Assembly: GCF_014197855.1 (NCBI RefSeq)
Contig: NZ_JACIGJ010000008.1
Coordinates: 119,009-183,008, forward strand
Length of the DNA: 64,000 nt
Source of the DNA: Roseospira marina
GTDB lineage: Bacteria > Pseudomonadota > Alphaproteobacteria > Rhodospirillales > Rhodospirillaceae
Direction: 5' to 3'
Positions 24,467 through 36,668 of this stretch are shown here, one piece after another. Position numbers and translations under genes: made by a program. How positions within the stretch are numbered: the stretch's first letter is position 1; every line of letters starts with the position of its first letter. The notes beneath the pieces are model-generated. The model saw only the letters and a program-made list of their open reading frames with translations. It made no database searches and was not told the DNA's origin.

Positions 24467-25726
24467 TCAGCCGGCGACCGCGTCCATCGTTGCCCGATCC
24501 AGATGAACCGTGAAGGTGGAGCCCTCGCCCACGACGCTCTGGACGTCGAGGGTTCCGCCCATCCGCTGCACCAGTTGGCGGGTGATACGCAGGCCGAGGC
24601 CGCTGCCTTCGATTCCGTCCCGGTTTTCCGCCACGCGGTGATAGGCCCGGAACAGGTTCGGGATGTCGCCGGGCGCAATGCCGGTCCCGGTGTCGGCGCA
24701 GGCGACGGTGACCCGATCCCCCTGGACGCGCGCCGCGAGGGTCACAGAGCCGCCTTTCCGGTTGTACTTGACCGCGTTGGAGGCGAGGTTGATGAACACT
24801 TGGCGCAGCCGCAACGGATCGCCCCACACGGCCAGGGACTCAGGCGCCGTCACGGTCAGGGTGACGCCCAGCTTGTCCGCGAGGGGCCGGAGCAGACGAA
24901 CCGTGCTGGCGAGGATCGCGTCCAGGGGCACCGGTTCGGAGCGCAGCGCGCTCTTGCCGGATTCGATGGCTTCCGCCTCCAGGGTCTCGGAGATCAGCAC
25001 GGTCAGATACTCACCCGAATCGATGATCAGATTCAGGTATTCGCGCTGCTTCGCCGTCAGCGTGGTGTCCGCCCCACTCATCTTGAGAAGGTGGCCGAAG
25101 CCGGTCACCGCGTTCAACGGCGTGCGCAATTCATGCGCCATGGTCGCCAGAAAAGCGTCCTTCATCTCCATCAGGCGCTGGGTGCGCTGGCGCTCGCTCT
25201 CCGCGGTCAGCGCGACCATGCGGAGTTCGATCAGGTCGACCACGGATGCCGCCAGTTCGGTCAGCGTCGTGCGATCCGGCGGTGTAAGCGGCGCGCGCGG
25301 CACCGTGTCGATCACGCACAGCGTACCCAGCCGATAGCCCTCCCGGTCCACCAGCGGCTTGCCCGCGTAGTAGCGGATGTACGGCGGACCGGCCACCAAT
25401 GGGTTGCCGACGAAACGGGGATCGCCCGTCGCATCGGGAACCTCGAAAATATCGTCGTCCAGAATAGCGTGGGCACAGAACGCCACGTCGCGCGACGTCT
25501 CCCGCACGTCCAGCCCTTGGCGCGCCATCAGATACTGCCGCTTGGCGTCGATCAGGGACACCAGCGCGATCGGTGTCTTCAGCAGGCGCCTGGCCAGACT
25601 CGCCAGCCGGTCGAACTGGGGCTCCGGATCGCTGTCGAGCAGCCCGGATCGCTGCACGGACCGCAGGCGTTCCGCCTCATCCCAGGGAAGAACGGCACAT
25701 TGGTAGCCGGTCGGACCCTCGCTCAT
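24467..25726 (-). CDS. GAF-domain sensor histidine kinase
   Basis: A 419-residue soluble kinase. The N-terminal GAF domain (~25-165; LLDSDPEPQFDRLASLARRL, FCAHAILDDDIFEVPD, KPLVDREGYRLGTLCVID) matches cyanobacterial/proteobacterial GAF sensors. It is followed by the HisKA H-box MAHELRTPLNAVTGF and the HATPase boxes NLASNAVKYNRKGG (N), DTGTGIAPGD (G1) and GSGLGLRI (G2). There is no membrane segment and no response regulator next to it, so it may be an orphan sensor. An in-frame upstream region would add a Pro/Arg-rich tail and is unlikely. Confidence 0.88.
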   Translation of the reverse strand: MSEGPTGYQCAVLPWDEAERLRSVQRSGLLDSDPEPQFDRLASLARRLLKTPIALVSLIDAKRQYLMARQGLDVRETSRDVAFCAHAILDDDIFEVPDATGDPRFVGNPLVAGPPYIRYYAGKPLVDREGYRLGTLCVIDTVPRAPLTPPDRTTLTELAASVVDLIELRMVALTAESERQRTQRLMEMKDAFLATMAHELRTPLNAVTGFGHLLKMSGADTTLTAKQREYLNLIIDSGEYLTVLISETLEAEAIESGKSALRSEPVPLDAILASTVRLLRPLADKLGVTLTVTAPESLAVWGDPLRLRQVFINLASNAVKYNRKGGSVTLAARVQGDRVTVACADTGTGIAPGDIPNLFRAYHRVAENRDGIEGSGLGLRITRQLVQRMGGTLDVQSVVGEGSTFTVHLDRATMDAVAG

Positions 25727-25878
25727 GGCATTCGGCTTCCTTGGCGTCTTCTCCGGCGATGCGGCCGCCGACCCGCCCTCTCTGGGTGGAGAATGCGGGA
25801 AAGGCGCCAAGGCTTCAAGGCGAGACCTGGGACCGGCCACGCCCGCCCCCCGCGTCATAAGCCCGACGCCCCCCCGCG

Positions 25879-28146
25879 TCATAAGAATGCGTAGGGGTCG
25901 ACATCCACCTTGACCCGGACGCCCGGGGGGAGAACGGCCGCCGCCAGCCAGTCCCGCACCAGGGGTTGGACCCGCACCGTGCGGGCGGCCTTCAGCAGCA
26001 GGCGGTGGCGGTGCTGGCGCCGCAGCACGGCCAGCGGCGCGGGCGCGGGGCCAAGCACCTCCATGTCCTCGGCGGAGGGGGCGCAGCGCGCCAGCGCCTT
26101 GCCGGCCGCACTTACGGCCGACTCATCCAGCCCGGAGACGATCAGCGCCACCAGCCGGCCGAACGGCGGCATCATCAGCGCGCGTCGGGTCTCGGCCTCC
26201 ACGGACAGGAACCGCTCCGGATCGTTGGCGGCCAGAGCCTGCATGACCGGATGCTCCGGATCCGTCGTCTGCATCAGCACACGCCCCGGACGCTGCGCCC
26301 GGCCGGCGCGGCCCGCGACCTGGTGGAGCAGTTGGAACGTCCGCTCCGCCGCCCGCAGGTCGCCCCCCGCCAGCCCGAGGTCGGCATCGACCACACCCAC
26401 CAGGGTGAGCAGCGGGAAATGGTGGCCCTTGGCCATCACCTGGGTGCCGACGATGATATCGACCGCGCCCTGCTCGATGCGCTCCACCAGTTCAGCCGCC
26501 GCCGTCGGGCCGATCAGCGTATCGGACGCCGCCACCACCAGCCGCGCCTGGGGAAAGCGCGCCGCGACCTCCTCCGCCAACCGCTCCACCCCGGGGCCGC
26601 AGGGGGCCAGGGAGTCCGGCGTGTCGCAGGACGGGCAGCGCTCCGGCATCGGGGTGCGGTAGTCACAATGGTGGCATTGCAGCACCCGGCGGTGCCGGTG
26701 CTCCACCAGCCACGTGGAGCAGTTCGGGCACTGGAGGCGATGGCCGCAGGCCCGGCACAGGGTCAGCGGCGCATAGCCCCGACGGTTCAGGAACAGCAGG
26801 GTCTGTTCGCGGTTGCGCAGCGTCTCCGCCATTGCATCCAGCAGCGGCGGCGCCAGGAACGACGGCGCGGGCACGCCCTGACGGTCCCACTTCTCCGGCG
26901 GGTGCGCGCGCAAATCCACCAGCCCCGGCGCCGGCAGCGTGGCGCCGCCGTGCCGCTCCGGCAGCGGCAGGTGCTCATAGCGCCCGGCGCGCGCGTTCAG
27001 CACCGTCTCCAGCGACGGCGTGGCGGAGGCCAGCACGACCGCCAGGTCGCCGGCCCGGGCGCGCACAACGGCCATGTCGCGGGCGTTGTAGGGCACGCCC
27101 TCGTCCTGCTTGAACGCGCTGTCGTGCTCCTCGTCGACCACGATCAGGCCCAGGTCGGGGAACGGCAGGAACAGGGCCGAGCGCGCGCCCACCACCACCG
27201 GCACGCGCCCGAACGCCACCGCCCGCCAGATGTCGCGGCGCTGGGCGCGCGGCAGGTCGGAATGCCAGGGCGCGGGCGGGGCGCCGAAGCGCTGCTGGAA
27301 GCGGTCCGGCCAGCGCGCCGTCAACGCGATCTCGGGCAGCAGCACCAGCGCCTGACGACCCTGGGCCAGGGCCTCGGCGATGGCCTCGAAATAGACCTCG
27401 GTCTTGCCGGAGCCGGTCACCCCCTCCAGCAGCGTCACCGAGAAGCCCGCGCGCGCCGAGGCCCGCAGCGCGTCCGCCGCATACGCCTGATCGGGGGACA
27501 GCGTCGGGCCGGCCCGGTGCGGGTCCGGGGCCGCGATCACCGGGTCCTCCACCACGGGCACGGCGGCGAGCGCGCCCCCCTGCGCCAGCCCTTTGATGAC
27601 CGCCGCGCCGACCCCGGCCCGCCGGGCGAGATCGGCGGCAGTGGGCGGCGGCTCGGATGGCGGCCAGCGGCGGGCGGCCTCCAGCACCTTCTGGCGGGCC
27701 TCGGTCACACGCAGCGTGGTCTCCGCCAGATCGGCGACCTGGGGCGTATACCCCGTGCGGGGCCGAGGCGGGTCCAGCGCCTCCGGCACCGACAGCGCCA
27801 TGCGAAGCACCTGCCCGGCCGGCGCCAGGGTGTAGGCCGCGCACCAATCCACCAGATCCCGCAAGGGCTGGGTCATCGGCGGCGCATCGACACGCTCCTG
27901 AATGGGGCGCAGCTTGGTCTCCGGCACATCGGCCGCCCCCTCGCCCCAGACCACGCCCAGTTCGACCCGCTTGCCCAGCGGCACCCGCACCAGATCGCCC
28001 GCCGCCAGCGGTTCAAGCTCCGGCGGCACAGCGTAATCATAGAGGGAATCGACCGGCACCGGCACCCGCACGGCCACCCTGCGCGATGCGCCGAACAGGG
28101 ATGCGTTCGCCGCCGGTCCGGACGGTTTGGCGCCCGGCGCGCTCAT
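25879..28146 (-). CDS. priA: primosomal protein N' (replication restart helicase)
   Basis: A 755-residue helicase. The N-terminal 3'BD domain ([20 protein letters not shown]) is followed by the motor with Walker [10 protein letters not shown] and Walker B IVVDEEHD. The zinc region has [14 protein letters not shown] and [17 protein letters not shown], the diagnostic PriA double zinc fold. It reloads the replisome at stalled forks. The start at 28146 begins [10 protein letters not shown] and precedes the conserved domain by about 25 residues. The divergent transaldolase gene starts only 87 bases away, so the two promoters overlap. Confidence 0.93.
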   Translation of the reverse strand: MSAPGAKPSGPAANASLFGASRRVAVRVPVPVDSLYDYAVPPELEPLAAGDLVRVPLGKRVELGVVWGEGAADVPETKLRPIQERVDAPPMTQPLRDLVDWCAAYTLAPAGQVLRMALSVPEALDPPRPRTGYTPQVADLAETTLRVTEARQKVLEAARRWPPSEPPPTAADLARRAGVGAAVIKGLAQGGALAAVPVVEDPVIAAPDPHRAGPTLSPDQAYAADALRASARAGFSVTLLEGVTGSGKTEVYFEAIAEALAQGRQALVLLPEIALTARWPDRFQQRFGAPPAPWHSDLPRAQRRDIWRAVAFGRVPVVVGARSALFLPFPDLGLIVVDEEHDSAFKQDEGVPYNARDMAVVRARAGDLAVVLASATPSLETVLNARAGRYEHLPLPERHGGATLPAPGLVDLRAHPPEKWDRQGVPAPSFLAPPLLDAMAETLRNREQTLLFLNRRGYAPLTLCRACGHRLQCPNCSTWLVEHRHRRVLQCHHCDYRTPMPERCPSCDTPDSLAPCGPGVERLAEEVAARFPQARLVVAASDTLIGPTAAAELVERIEQGAVDIIVGTQVMAKGHHFPLLTLVGVVDADLGLAGGDLRAAERTFQLLHQVAGRAGRAQRPGRVLMQTTDPEHPVMQALAANDPERFLSVEAETRRALMMPPFGRLVALIVSGLDESAVSAAGKALARCAPSAEDMEVLGPAPAPLAVLRRQHRHRLLLKAARTVRVQPLVRDWLAAAVLPPGVRVKVDVDPYAFL

Positions 28147-28233
28147 CGGATACACTCGCCCGCGTGTCCGAGCCCCCGGCTCCGGTCGCGGCGGCTCGTC
28201 CAACCTGTTGGAACCAAGGGAAAACCCCACACC

Positions 28234-28896
28234 ATGAAGTTCTTCGTCGATACGGCCGACGTGGCCGAAATCCAGGATCTGGCCGCCACCGGCCTCGTGG
28301 ATGGCGTCACCACCAACCCCAGCCTCGCCGCCAAGACGGGTCGGAACTTCGTGGATGTCGTGGCCGAGATCTGCGCCATCGTGCCCGGCCCCGTGAGCGC
28401 CGAGGTGGTGGCCACCGAGTACGAGGCCATGCTGCGTCAGGGCCGCGCCCTGCGCAAGATCGCCGACAACGTCACGATCAAGCTGCCCCTGACCCCGGAC
28501 GGCCTGCGCGCCTGCAAGACGCTGTCGGACGAAGGCACGATGGTCAATGTGACCCTGTGTTTCTCCGCCGCCCAGGCGATCCTGGCCGCGAAGGCCGGGG
28601 CCAGCTTCATCTCGCCGTTCGTCGGGCGCCTGGACGACATCGGCCAGGACGGCATGGACCTGATCGGCGACATCGTGGCGATCTACAGCAACTACCCGGC
28701 GTTCACGACCGAAGTGCTGGTGGCCTCCATCCGCCACCCCATCCATGTGGTCGAGGCCGGCCGCCTGGGCGCCGACGTGGTGACTCTGCCGCCGAAGGTG
28801 CTGCGCCAGCTGTACGGCCACCCGCTGACCGACAAGGGCCTCGCCGCGTTCCTGGCGGACTGGGAGAAGACCGGCCAGACCATTCCGGAAGAGTGA
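28234..28896 (+). CDS. transaldolase / fructose-6-phosphate aldolase-like
   Basis: A 220-residue protein of the short TalC/FSA class. [13 protein letters not shown] and [14 protein letters not shown] are the family N-terminus, [15 protein letters not shown] carries the Schiff-base lysine, and [20 protein letters not shown] is the usual substrate-binding strand. This length class fits decameric transaldolases of alphaproteobacteria. It probably balances pentose phosphate sugars. AAGGG lies before the ATG. Adjacent to and divergent from priA, an arrangement I recall from related genomes but cannot confirm here. Confidence 0.9.
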   Translation: MKFFVDTADVAEIQDLAATGLVDGVTTNPSLAAKTGRNFVDVVAEICAIVPGPVSAEVVATEYEAMLRQGRALRKIADNVTIKLPLTPDGLRACKTLSDEGTMVNVTLCFSAAQAILAAKAGASFISPFVGRLDDIGQDGMDLIGDIVAIYSNYPAFTTEVLVASIRHPIHVVEAGRLGADVVTLPPKVLRQLYGHPLTDKGLAAFLADWEKTGQTIPEE

Positions 28897-28997
28897 GGCG
28901 GCCGCACGGCCGTCCTTGCGCTCTGAGCCGATCGGTCTAGATCCTTAGGCATCGTCGCGCGGCGCTGCGCCGCGCCGTTGCCCGAGGGAGCCCCACC

Positions 28998-29609
28998 GTG
29001 TCTCGCACCGTGACCTACTACGTGTTCCTGAACTCACCGTGGTGTTTCATGGGGGCGGGCCGACTGGCCGAAATCGCGCGGACCGCCGGGGCCACGGTCG
29101 ACGTGCGACCGATCAATCTGGGCCGGGTTTTCCAGGAGACGGGCGGCAAGCCACTGGCCCAGCGACCGCAGGCGCGTCAGGACTACCGCCTGTATGAACT
29201 GGCCCGCTGGCGACGGTGGTATGGGCTCGACATGGTCGAGCATCCCGACGTGTTTCCCTGCGACGAGGGGCTGGCCGCCACCTGTGTGTTGGCTGTGAAG
29301 GCCGCGGGCGGCGACGCCCTTGCCCTGGCCACCGGGTTCGGCGCCGCCCTGTGGCTCGACAACCGCGACATCGGCCGCCGGCCGATCATCGAGGGCGTGC
29401 TGAAGGCGCAGGGTCTGGATGCCGCCGCCGTCTTGGCCGAGGCCGAGGGTCAGGCGGACCGGTGGGCGACCGAACTCCAGGCCAACACGGACGCGGCGCG
29501 CGCGGCCGGCTGTTTCGGCGTGCCCTGGTACGTCGTGGACGGCGAACCGTTCTGGGGCCAGGACCGACTCGACTTCGTAGCTGAGGCCCTGACGCGCCCC
29601 ACCGCCTGA
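28998..29609 (+). CDS. 2-hydroxychromene-2-carboxylate isomerase / DsbA-like thioredoxin-fold protein
   Basis: A 203-residue protein starting at GTG 28998. It matches the kappa-GST/HCCA isomerase family: YYVFLNSPWCFMGAGRLAEI at the N-terminus, a helical insert, FGAALWLDNRDIGRRPIIEG, and the strand FGVPWYVVDGEPFWGQDRLDF at the end. The family includes enzymes of naphthalene degradation and glutathione-linked isomerases; the actual substrate here is unknown. The thioredoxin CxxC is absent; a single Cys lies at the equivalent position. Confidence 0.8.
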   Translation: MSRTVTYYVFLNSPWCFMGAGRLAEIARTAGATVDVRPINLGRVFQETGGKPLAQRPQARQDYRLYELARWRRWYGLDMVEHPDVFPCDEGLAATCVLAVKAAGGDALALATGFGAALWLDNRDIGRRPIIEGVLKAQGLDAAAVLAEAEGQADRWATELQANTDAARAAGCFGVPWYVVDGEPFWGQDRLDFVAEALTRPTA

Positions 29610-29707
29610 CCCTAACCGGCCCCGAGACCGAGTTTGTCTTGACCCGCCCCGCGTGGGCGTGATCCCTGGACTGCGTTCCCCGACGGACCGACCGGACCCA
29701 TTCCCGC

Positions 29708-30472
29708 ATGACTGTGACACCGCTCGCCACCTCGCCCTTTCACGTCCCCCGGGTCATCGCGCACCGGGGCGCCTGTGCCTCGGCCCCCGAAAACACCCTG
29801 GCCGCGTTTCGCCGCGCCCATGAGCTTGGCGCGCGCTGGGTCGAGTTCGACGTCAAGCTGACGGCCGACGGCCGGCCGGTCGTGTTCCATGACAACACCC
29901 TGGACCGCACCACCGACGGCTCCGGGCCGATGGCCGATACCCCCTTGGCCGCATTGGGAGATCTGGATGCGGGCAAATGGTTCGACCCGGATTTTGCCGG
30001 TGAACTGGTGCCCACGCTGGAGGAGGTTCTGGACCTCCTTGTGGAGATGGACCTGGGTGCCAACATGGAACTGAAGCCGTGCCCGGGACGCGAGGCGGAG
30101 ACCGCCGCGGTCGCGCTGGACGTCGCCCGTGGGCTGTGGCCGACGGAGGCGCCGCCCCTTCTGATGTCAAGTTTCAGCCGGGTGGCGCTGGACACGGCCC
30201 GGCAGATCGCGCCGCAATGGCCGCGCGGACTGCTGGTGGAAGCGCTGACGGACGACTGGAGGGCGGCGGCCCAGGAGGTCGAGGCCTGGTCCATCCATTG
30301 CGCGCAGGATCCCCTGGGTCCCGCCGCGGTGGCAGAGATGCTGGACGCGGGCTATCGGGTCATGGTTTATACCGTGAATGATCCGGGGCGGGCCCTGAAC
30401 ATGTGGGATTGGGGCGTGCACGCGATCTTCACCGACCGGCCGGAGGTTCTGCTGCCCCTGGCCGGGACCTGA
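29708..30472 (+). CDS. glycerophosphodiester phosphodiesterase
   Basis: A 254-residue GDPD-family enzyme. The motif IAHRGACASAPENTLAAF carries the catalytic His-Arg, HDNTLDRTTDGSGPM carries the second His and Asp, and METLELKP-like strand NMELKPCPGREAET provides the metal-binding Glu. No signal peptide, so it acts in the cytoplasm. It hydrolyses glycerophosphodiesters from phospholipid turnover to glycerol-3-phosphate and alcohol. It lies between unrelated genes and is probably monocistronic. Confidence 0.9.
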   Translation: MTVTPLATSPFHVPRVIAHRGACASAPENTLAAFRRAHELGARWVEFDVKLTADGRPVVFHDNTLDRTTDGSGPMADTPLAALGDLDAGKWFDPDFAGELVPTLEEVLDLLVEMDLGANMELKPCPGREAETAAVALDVARGLWPTEAPPLLMSSFSRVALDTARQIAPQWPRGLLVEALTDDWRAAAQEVEAWSIHCAQDPLGPAAVAEMLDAGYRVMVYTVNDPGRALNMWDWGVHAIFTDRPEVLLPLAGT

Positions 30473-30594
30473 CGGCCCTGCACTGAGGGGGGCGCGGCTG
30501 TTGGGTATCCTCGACCCACGGCCCGCCGTGTCGGACCGGCCTCGCACGCGCGAGGGGGCTCTGTCCCCTATCTGAGCTGGCGAAAGGATCCAAT

Positions 30595-31992
30595 GTGAAG
30601 CCTCTGAATTCCCTGTTCATCTCGGGTCGGGACGTGCTGCCCGTCGTGGAAGGCGGCAAGGGCGTTGCGGTGTCCACCGGCCTTAGCGCGGGCGCCTGGG
30701 CGGCGGCCGGCGGTGTCGGTACGTTTTCGGCGGTCAACGCCGACAGTTACGACGAGACCGGCAACATCATCCGCCAGATCTACAAGGGCAAGACCCGCCG
30801 CGAGCGCCACGAGGAACTGGTCGCCTACGGCATCCGGGGTGGGATCGCGCAGGCGCGCATCGCCCATGACGTGGCCGGGGGCAATGGCCGCGTGCACATG
30901 AACGTGCTGTGGGAGATGGGCGGCGCCGAACGGGTGTTGCAGGGCGTGATGGAAGGGGCCAAGGGCCTGATCCACGGCATCACCTGCGGGGCCGGCATGC
31001 CCTACCGGCTGGCCGAGATCGCGGACCGGTTCCGGGTGCATTACTACCCGATCGTGTCGTCGGCCCGTGCGTTCAGCGCGCTGTGGCGGCGGTCCTATCG
31101 CAAGTATTCGCAGTGGCTGGGCGGCGTGGTCTACGAGGACCCGTGGCTGGCCGGCGGCCACAACGGCCTGTCGAACAGCGAGGACCCGCGCAAGCCCGAG
31201 GACCCGTACCCGCGTGTCGCCGCGCTGCGCAAGAGCATGCGCGAGGCCGGCTCGCCCGAGGTGCCGATCTTCATGGCCGGCGGTGTGTGGTACCTGCGCG
31301 AATGGGCGGAGTGGATCGACAACCCGGAACTCGGCCCGATCGCGTTCCAGTTCGGCACCCGACCCCTGCTGACCAAGGAAAGCCCGATCCCCGAGACCTG
31401 GAAGCAGCGCCTGCTGCGACTGGCCAAGGGCGATGTGCTTCTGCACCGCTTCAGCCCGACCGGCTTCTATTCGTCGGCGATCCGCAACGATTTCCTGTGC
31501 GAGTTGGAAGCCCGTAGCGAGCGGCAGGTGCCCTACGCCAGCGAGCCGGACGAGACGCATGACGCCGCACTGGCGGTGGGCGCGCGCGGCCGGCAGGTCT
31601 ACGTGCCCCAGGACGCGCTGGAGAAGGTGCGCGGCTGGATGGCCGAGGGCTACACCGAAGCCCTGCGCACGCCGGACAACACGCTGATCTATGTCACCCC
31701 GGACGAGTCCCGCGTCATCCTGCGCGATCAGGTGGATTGCATGGGCTGCCTGTCGGCCTGCGCGTTTTCGAACTGGTCCCAGAACGAGGGCGGATCCACC
31801 GGCCGCCGCGCCGATCCGCGCTCCTTCTGCATCCAGAAAACCTTGCAGTCTGTTGCACATGATGGTGATATCGAGAATAATTTGATGTTTGCGGGGCACA
31901 ATGCCTACCGCTTCGCCAGCGACCCGTTTTTCGCCAATGGCCGCGTGCCGAGCGTGCGGGAACTGGTCCAGCGGATCGTTACCGGCGACTGA
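30595..31992 (+). CDS. nitronate monooxygenase-family flavoprotein with C-terminal Cys cluster
   Basis: A 465-residue FMN-binding TIM-barrel of the nitronate monooxygenase/PfaD-like group, from GTG 30595. VAVSTGLSAGAWAAAGGVGT, VHMNVLWEMGGAERVLQG, THGITCGAGMPYRLAEIAD and FMAGGVWYLREWAEW fit the barrel. The barrel is followed by QVDCMGCLSACAFSNW, a CxxCxxxC motif absent from typical nitronate monooxygenases, and a further conserved-looking C-terminal region. It may bind a metal or Fe-S cluster. The substrate is unknown; it lies directly ahead of irr, though the link is only positional. Confidence 0.75.
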   Translation: MKPLNSLFISGRDVLPVVEGGKGVAVSTGLSAGAWAAAGGVGTFSAVNADSYDETGNIIRQIYKGKTRRERHEELVAYGIRGGIAQARIAHDVAGGNGRVHMNVLWEMGGAERVLQGVMEGAKGLIHGITCGAGMPYRLAEIADRFRVHYYPIVSSARAFSALWRRSYRKYSQWLGGVVYEDPWLAGGHNGLSNSEDPRKPEDPYPRVAALRKSMREAGSPEVPIFMAGGVWYLREWAEWIDNPELGPIAFQFGTRPLLTKESPIPETWKQRLLRLAKGDVLLHRFSPTGFYSSAIRNDFLCELEARSERQVPYASEPDETHDAALAVGARGRQVYVPQDALEKVRGWMAEGYTEALRTPDNTLIYVTPDESRVILRDQVDCMGCLSACAFSNWSQNEGGSTGRRADPRSFCIQKTLQSVAHDGDIENNLMFAGHNAYRFASDPFFANGRVPSVRELVQRIVTGD

Positions 31993-32083
31993 TCGACGGT
32001 CGGCACACGAGCCGCACTGCACGAGATCCGGCCCGCGAAGCGAGGGCGCGGCCGGATGGGAGCGAAGAGGGGAGTTTTCACCC

Positions 32084-32512
32084 ATGAGACACCACCCGTC
32101 CGCCATGGAGCGCCTTCGGGCCGCCGGCTTGCGGCCCACCCGTCAGCGGTTGGCCCTGGCGCGGCTGCTGTTCGACAGCGGCGACCGCCATGTGACCGCT
32201 GAGATGCTGCATTCGGAGGTGATCGGCGCGGGCGTTCGGGTGTCCCTGGCGACGGTGTACAACACCCTGCACCAGTTCACGGACGTGGGCCTGCTGCGGG
32301 AGATCGTGGTCGAGGCCGGCCGCTCCTACTTCGACACCAACACCAGCGCGCACCATCATTTCTTCCACGATGCCAGCGGGCAGCTGATGGACATTCCGGG
32401 CGACGATATTGCCGTGTCGGCCGTGCCGCGCGCGCCCAACGGCATGAGCATCAAGAGCGTGGACGTGATCGTGCGGCTGGAAGACGCGCCGGCCGTCGCC
32501 TCGGTCGCCTAA
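32084..32512 (+). CDS. irr: Irr-type Fur-family iron response regulator
   Basis: A 142-residue Fur-family protein. LRPTRQRLALARLL and VSLATVYNTLHQFTDVGLLRE form the winged-helix DNA-binding domain; NTSAHHHFFHDAS is the HxH-rich heme/metal-binding loop that marks Irr, the heme-regulated branch in alphaproteobacteria. Irr controls iron uptake and haem synthesis when haem is scarce. A separate Fur-like gene lies at 40783. The GGAG upstream is at a workable distance. Confidence 0.85.
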   Translation: MRHHPSAMERLRAAGLRPTRQRLALARLLFDSGDRHVTAEMLHSEVIGAGVRVSLATVYNTLHQFTDVGLLREIVVEAGRSYFDTNTSAHHHFFHDASGQLMDIPGDDIAVSAVPRAPNGMSIKSVDVIVRLEDAPAVASVA

Positions 32513-32604
32513 TCCCCGGAGGGGATCGCGGTCGCCAGACTCCGGGGGTCGCAGCCCCCAGACGCGGTCCCCAATACGGCCTTTAAGACACGGCCCACGC
32601 CATC

Positions 32605-33369
32605 ATGGATGCACACGAGACCGCTGGCCCCCCCGACGATGAAACGGGGGGCCGGGACGACACGGGGGTCCGGACGGAGGACGTCCGGTTCTACGGCCGG
32701 CGCAAGGGCAAGCCCCTGCGTGCCGGCCGTCAGGCCGTGATGGACCGTCGCCTGCCCGATCTGGCGTTCGCGGCACCCGCACCCGAAACCGTGCTGGACC
32801 CCCGCACGCTGTTCCCGGACCCGGTGCAAGCAGTGTGGCTGGAAATCGGGTTCGGCGGCGGCGAGCATCTGGCGGCGCAGGCCGCCGCGCATCCCGACGT
32901 GGGCCTGATCGGCGCCGAGGTGTTCGAATACGGCATCGCCAAGCTGGTCGCGGCCGTGGACGAGGCCGGGCTGACCAACGTGCGGGTCTATCCGGACGAC
33001 ATACGGCCGGTTCTGGAGCACCTGCCCGACGCCGGCCTGGACCGCATCTTCGTGCTGTTCCCAGACCCCTGGCCGAAAAGCCGCCACGCCAAGCGCCGCA
33101 TGATCGCACCGCACCGGCTCGACCTGTTCGGCCGCCTGCTTGTGGACGGTGGCCGGCTGCGGGTGGCCAGCGACGACATGGGCTATATCCGCTGGACGCT
33201 GCGCCACGCGGTCGACCACCCGGCCTTCACCTGGGCGGCCCAGCGGGCCGACGACTGGCGCCAGCCCCCCGCCGACCACGCCCCGACCCGTTACGAGGCG
33301 AAGGCGTTGGAGCAGGGCCGCAGGCCGGTCTACCTCGACTTCATCCGGCGGCCGCGCACCGGAACCTGA
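32605..33369 (+). CDS. trmB: tRNA (guanine-N7-)-methyltransferase
   Basis: A 254-residue SAM methyltransferase that makes m7G46 in tRNA. LEIGFGGGEHLAAQAAA is the SAM motif, EVFEYGIAKLVAAV follows, and FPDPWPKSRHAKRRMIAP is the TrmB signature with the catalytic Asp. The N-terminal ~55 residues are charged and unstructured (TGGRDDTGVRTEDVRFYGRR). The stop codon lies inside a 14-bp unit repeated three times (33356-33397). Confidence 0.92.
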   Translation: MDAHETAGPPDDETGGRDDTGVRTEDVRFYGRRKGKPLRAGRQAVMDRRLPDLAFAAPAPETVLDPRTLFPDPVQAVWLEIGFGGGEHLAAQAAAHPDVGLIGAEVFEYGIAKLVAAVDEAGLTNVRVYPDDIRPVLEHLPDAGLDRIFVLFPDPWPKSRHAKRRMIAPHRLDLFGRLLVDGGRLRVASDDMGYIRWTLRHAVDHPAFTWAAQRADDWRQPPADHAPTRYEAKALEQGRRPVYLDFIRRPRTGT

Positions 33370-33397
33370 GCACCGGAACCTGAGCACCGGAACCTGA
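33356..33397. repeat. three perfect tandem copies of a 14-bp unit over the trmB stop
   Basis: The unit GCACCGGAACCTGA occurs at 33356, 33370 and 33384. Each unit carries a TGA that is the stop only in the first copy; the others lie just beyond. A direct tandem expansion by slippage is the simplest cause. Confidence 0.85.
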
Positions 33398-33424
33398 TCG
33401 GCCCCGACACGCGGCCAATGGTCC

Positions 33425-34573
33425 CTACTCCGTCAGGTCCTCGAAGAACTCCTTCACCTTCTTGAAGAAGCCATGGCTTTCCGGGCTGGTGGCGTCGTCG
33501 CCGTTTTCCTTGGCGAACTCCTCCAGCAGCTCCTTCTGCCGCTTGGTCAGGTTCATCGGGGTCTCGACCACGGCCTGAATGAACATGTCGCCGCGCGCGG
33601 TGGAGCGCAGCACGCTCATGCCCTTGCCGCGCAGGCGGAACTGGTTGCCGGTCTGCGTACCGGCGGGGATGGTCACCTTGGCCCGCCCGCCGTCGATGGA
33701 CGGCACCTCGATGGATCCGCCGAGCGCCGCCGTGGTCATCGGAATGGGCACGCGGCACTGGATGTTGGCCCCGTCGCGCTGGAACAGACGGTGCGACGCC
33801 ACCGACAGGAAGATGTACAGGTCGCCCGCCGGACCGCCGCGCAGACCGGCCTCGCCCTCGCCGGCCAGCCGGATGCGGGTCCCGTCCTCGACGCCGGCCG
33901 GGATGGTGACCTCCAGGGTCTTGTCGCGCCGCACCCGGCCCGCGCCGCCGCAATCGGGGCAGGGATCACTGATCACCTTGCCCTGACCGTTACAGGCCGG
34001 GCAGGTGCGTTCGATGGTGAAAAAGCCCTGCTGGGCCCGCACGCGGCCCATGCCGCCGCAGGTGGTGCAGGTCTTGGGCTGGGTGCCGGCCTTGGCGCCG
34101 CTGCCGGAGCAGGTGTCGCAGGTGACCGAGGTCGGGACATGGACCGTCGTTTTCTTGCCGGCGAAGGCCTCTTCCAGCGAGATCTCCATGTTGTAGCGGA
34201 GATCGGCGCCGCGCGTGTTGGAGCGTCCGCCGCCGCCGCGCCGGCCGCCGCCCATGAACTCCCCGAACATTTCGTCGAAGATGTCGGCGAAACCGCCGGC
34301 GCCGCCGCCGCCGAACCCATGGAAGCCGCCGCCCCCGGGACCGCCGCCCTCGAACGCCGCATGCCCGAACCGGTCATAGGCCGCGCGTTTTTGATCGTCC
34401 TTGAGGACTTCGTACGCCTCGTTCAGTTCCTTGAACTTCTGCTCGGCGTCTTTGTCATCCGGATTGCGGTCGGGATGATATTTCATCGCGAGTTTGCGAT
34501 AGGCTCTCTTCATCTCGTCGGCACTGGCCGACTTCTCGACGCCGAGCACGTCGTAATAGTCCCGCTTGCTCAT
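33425..34573 (-). CDS. dnaJ: chaperone protein DnaJ
   Basis: A 382-residue Hsp40. The J-domain has the HPD motif ([11 protein letters not shown]), followed by a Gly/Phe-rich linker ([17 protein letters not shown]) and four CxxCxGxG zinc repeats between CDTCSGSG and CPDCGGAG. It stimulates DnaK ATPase and delivers unfolded proteins. The gene lies downstream of dnaK on the same strand, in the classical dnaK-dnaJ order, with a 163-base gap. Confidence 0.96.
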   Translation of the reverse strand: MSKRDYYDVLGVEKSASADEMKRAYRKLAMKYHPDRNPDDKDAEQKFKELNEAYEVLKDDQKRAAYDRFGHAAFEGGGPGGGGFHGFGGGGAGGFADIFDEMFGEFMGGGRRGGGGRSNTRGADLRYNMEISLEEAFAGKKTTVHVPTSVTCDTCSGSGAKAGTQPKTCTTCGGMGRVRAQQGFFTIERTCPACNGQGKVISDPCPDCGGAGRVRRDKTLEVTIPAGVEDGTRIRLAGEGEAGLRGGPAGDLYIFLSVASHRLFQRDGANIQCRVPIPMTTAALGGSIEVPSIDGGRAKVTIPAGTQTGNQFRLRGKGMSVLRSTARGDMFIQAVVETPMNLTKRQKELLEEFAKENGDDATSPESHGFFKKVKEFFEDLTE

Positions 34574-34736
34574 TCCTGCTGGCCCCTTCGGCGGCGTACC
34601 TCTCGTCCCTCGGGCGGCCCCGCGCGGCGGCACGCCGCCCGGAGCACGGGTCCCGTGTCAAGCGAACGGGCCGCCACCCGGTTACGCACGCCTGCGCAAT
34701 CCAGATGACGGCCCTATCGCGAAAAGCAGGCCGGGC

Positions 34737-36668
<1,932 letters not shown>

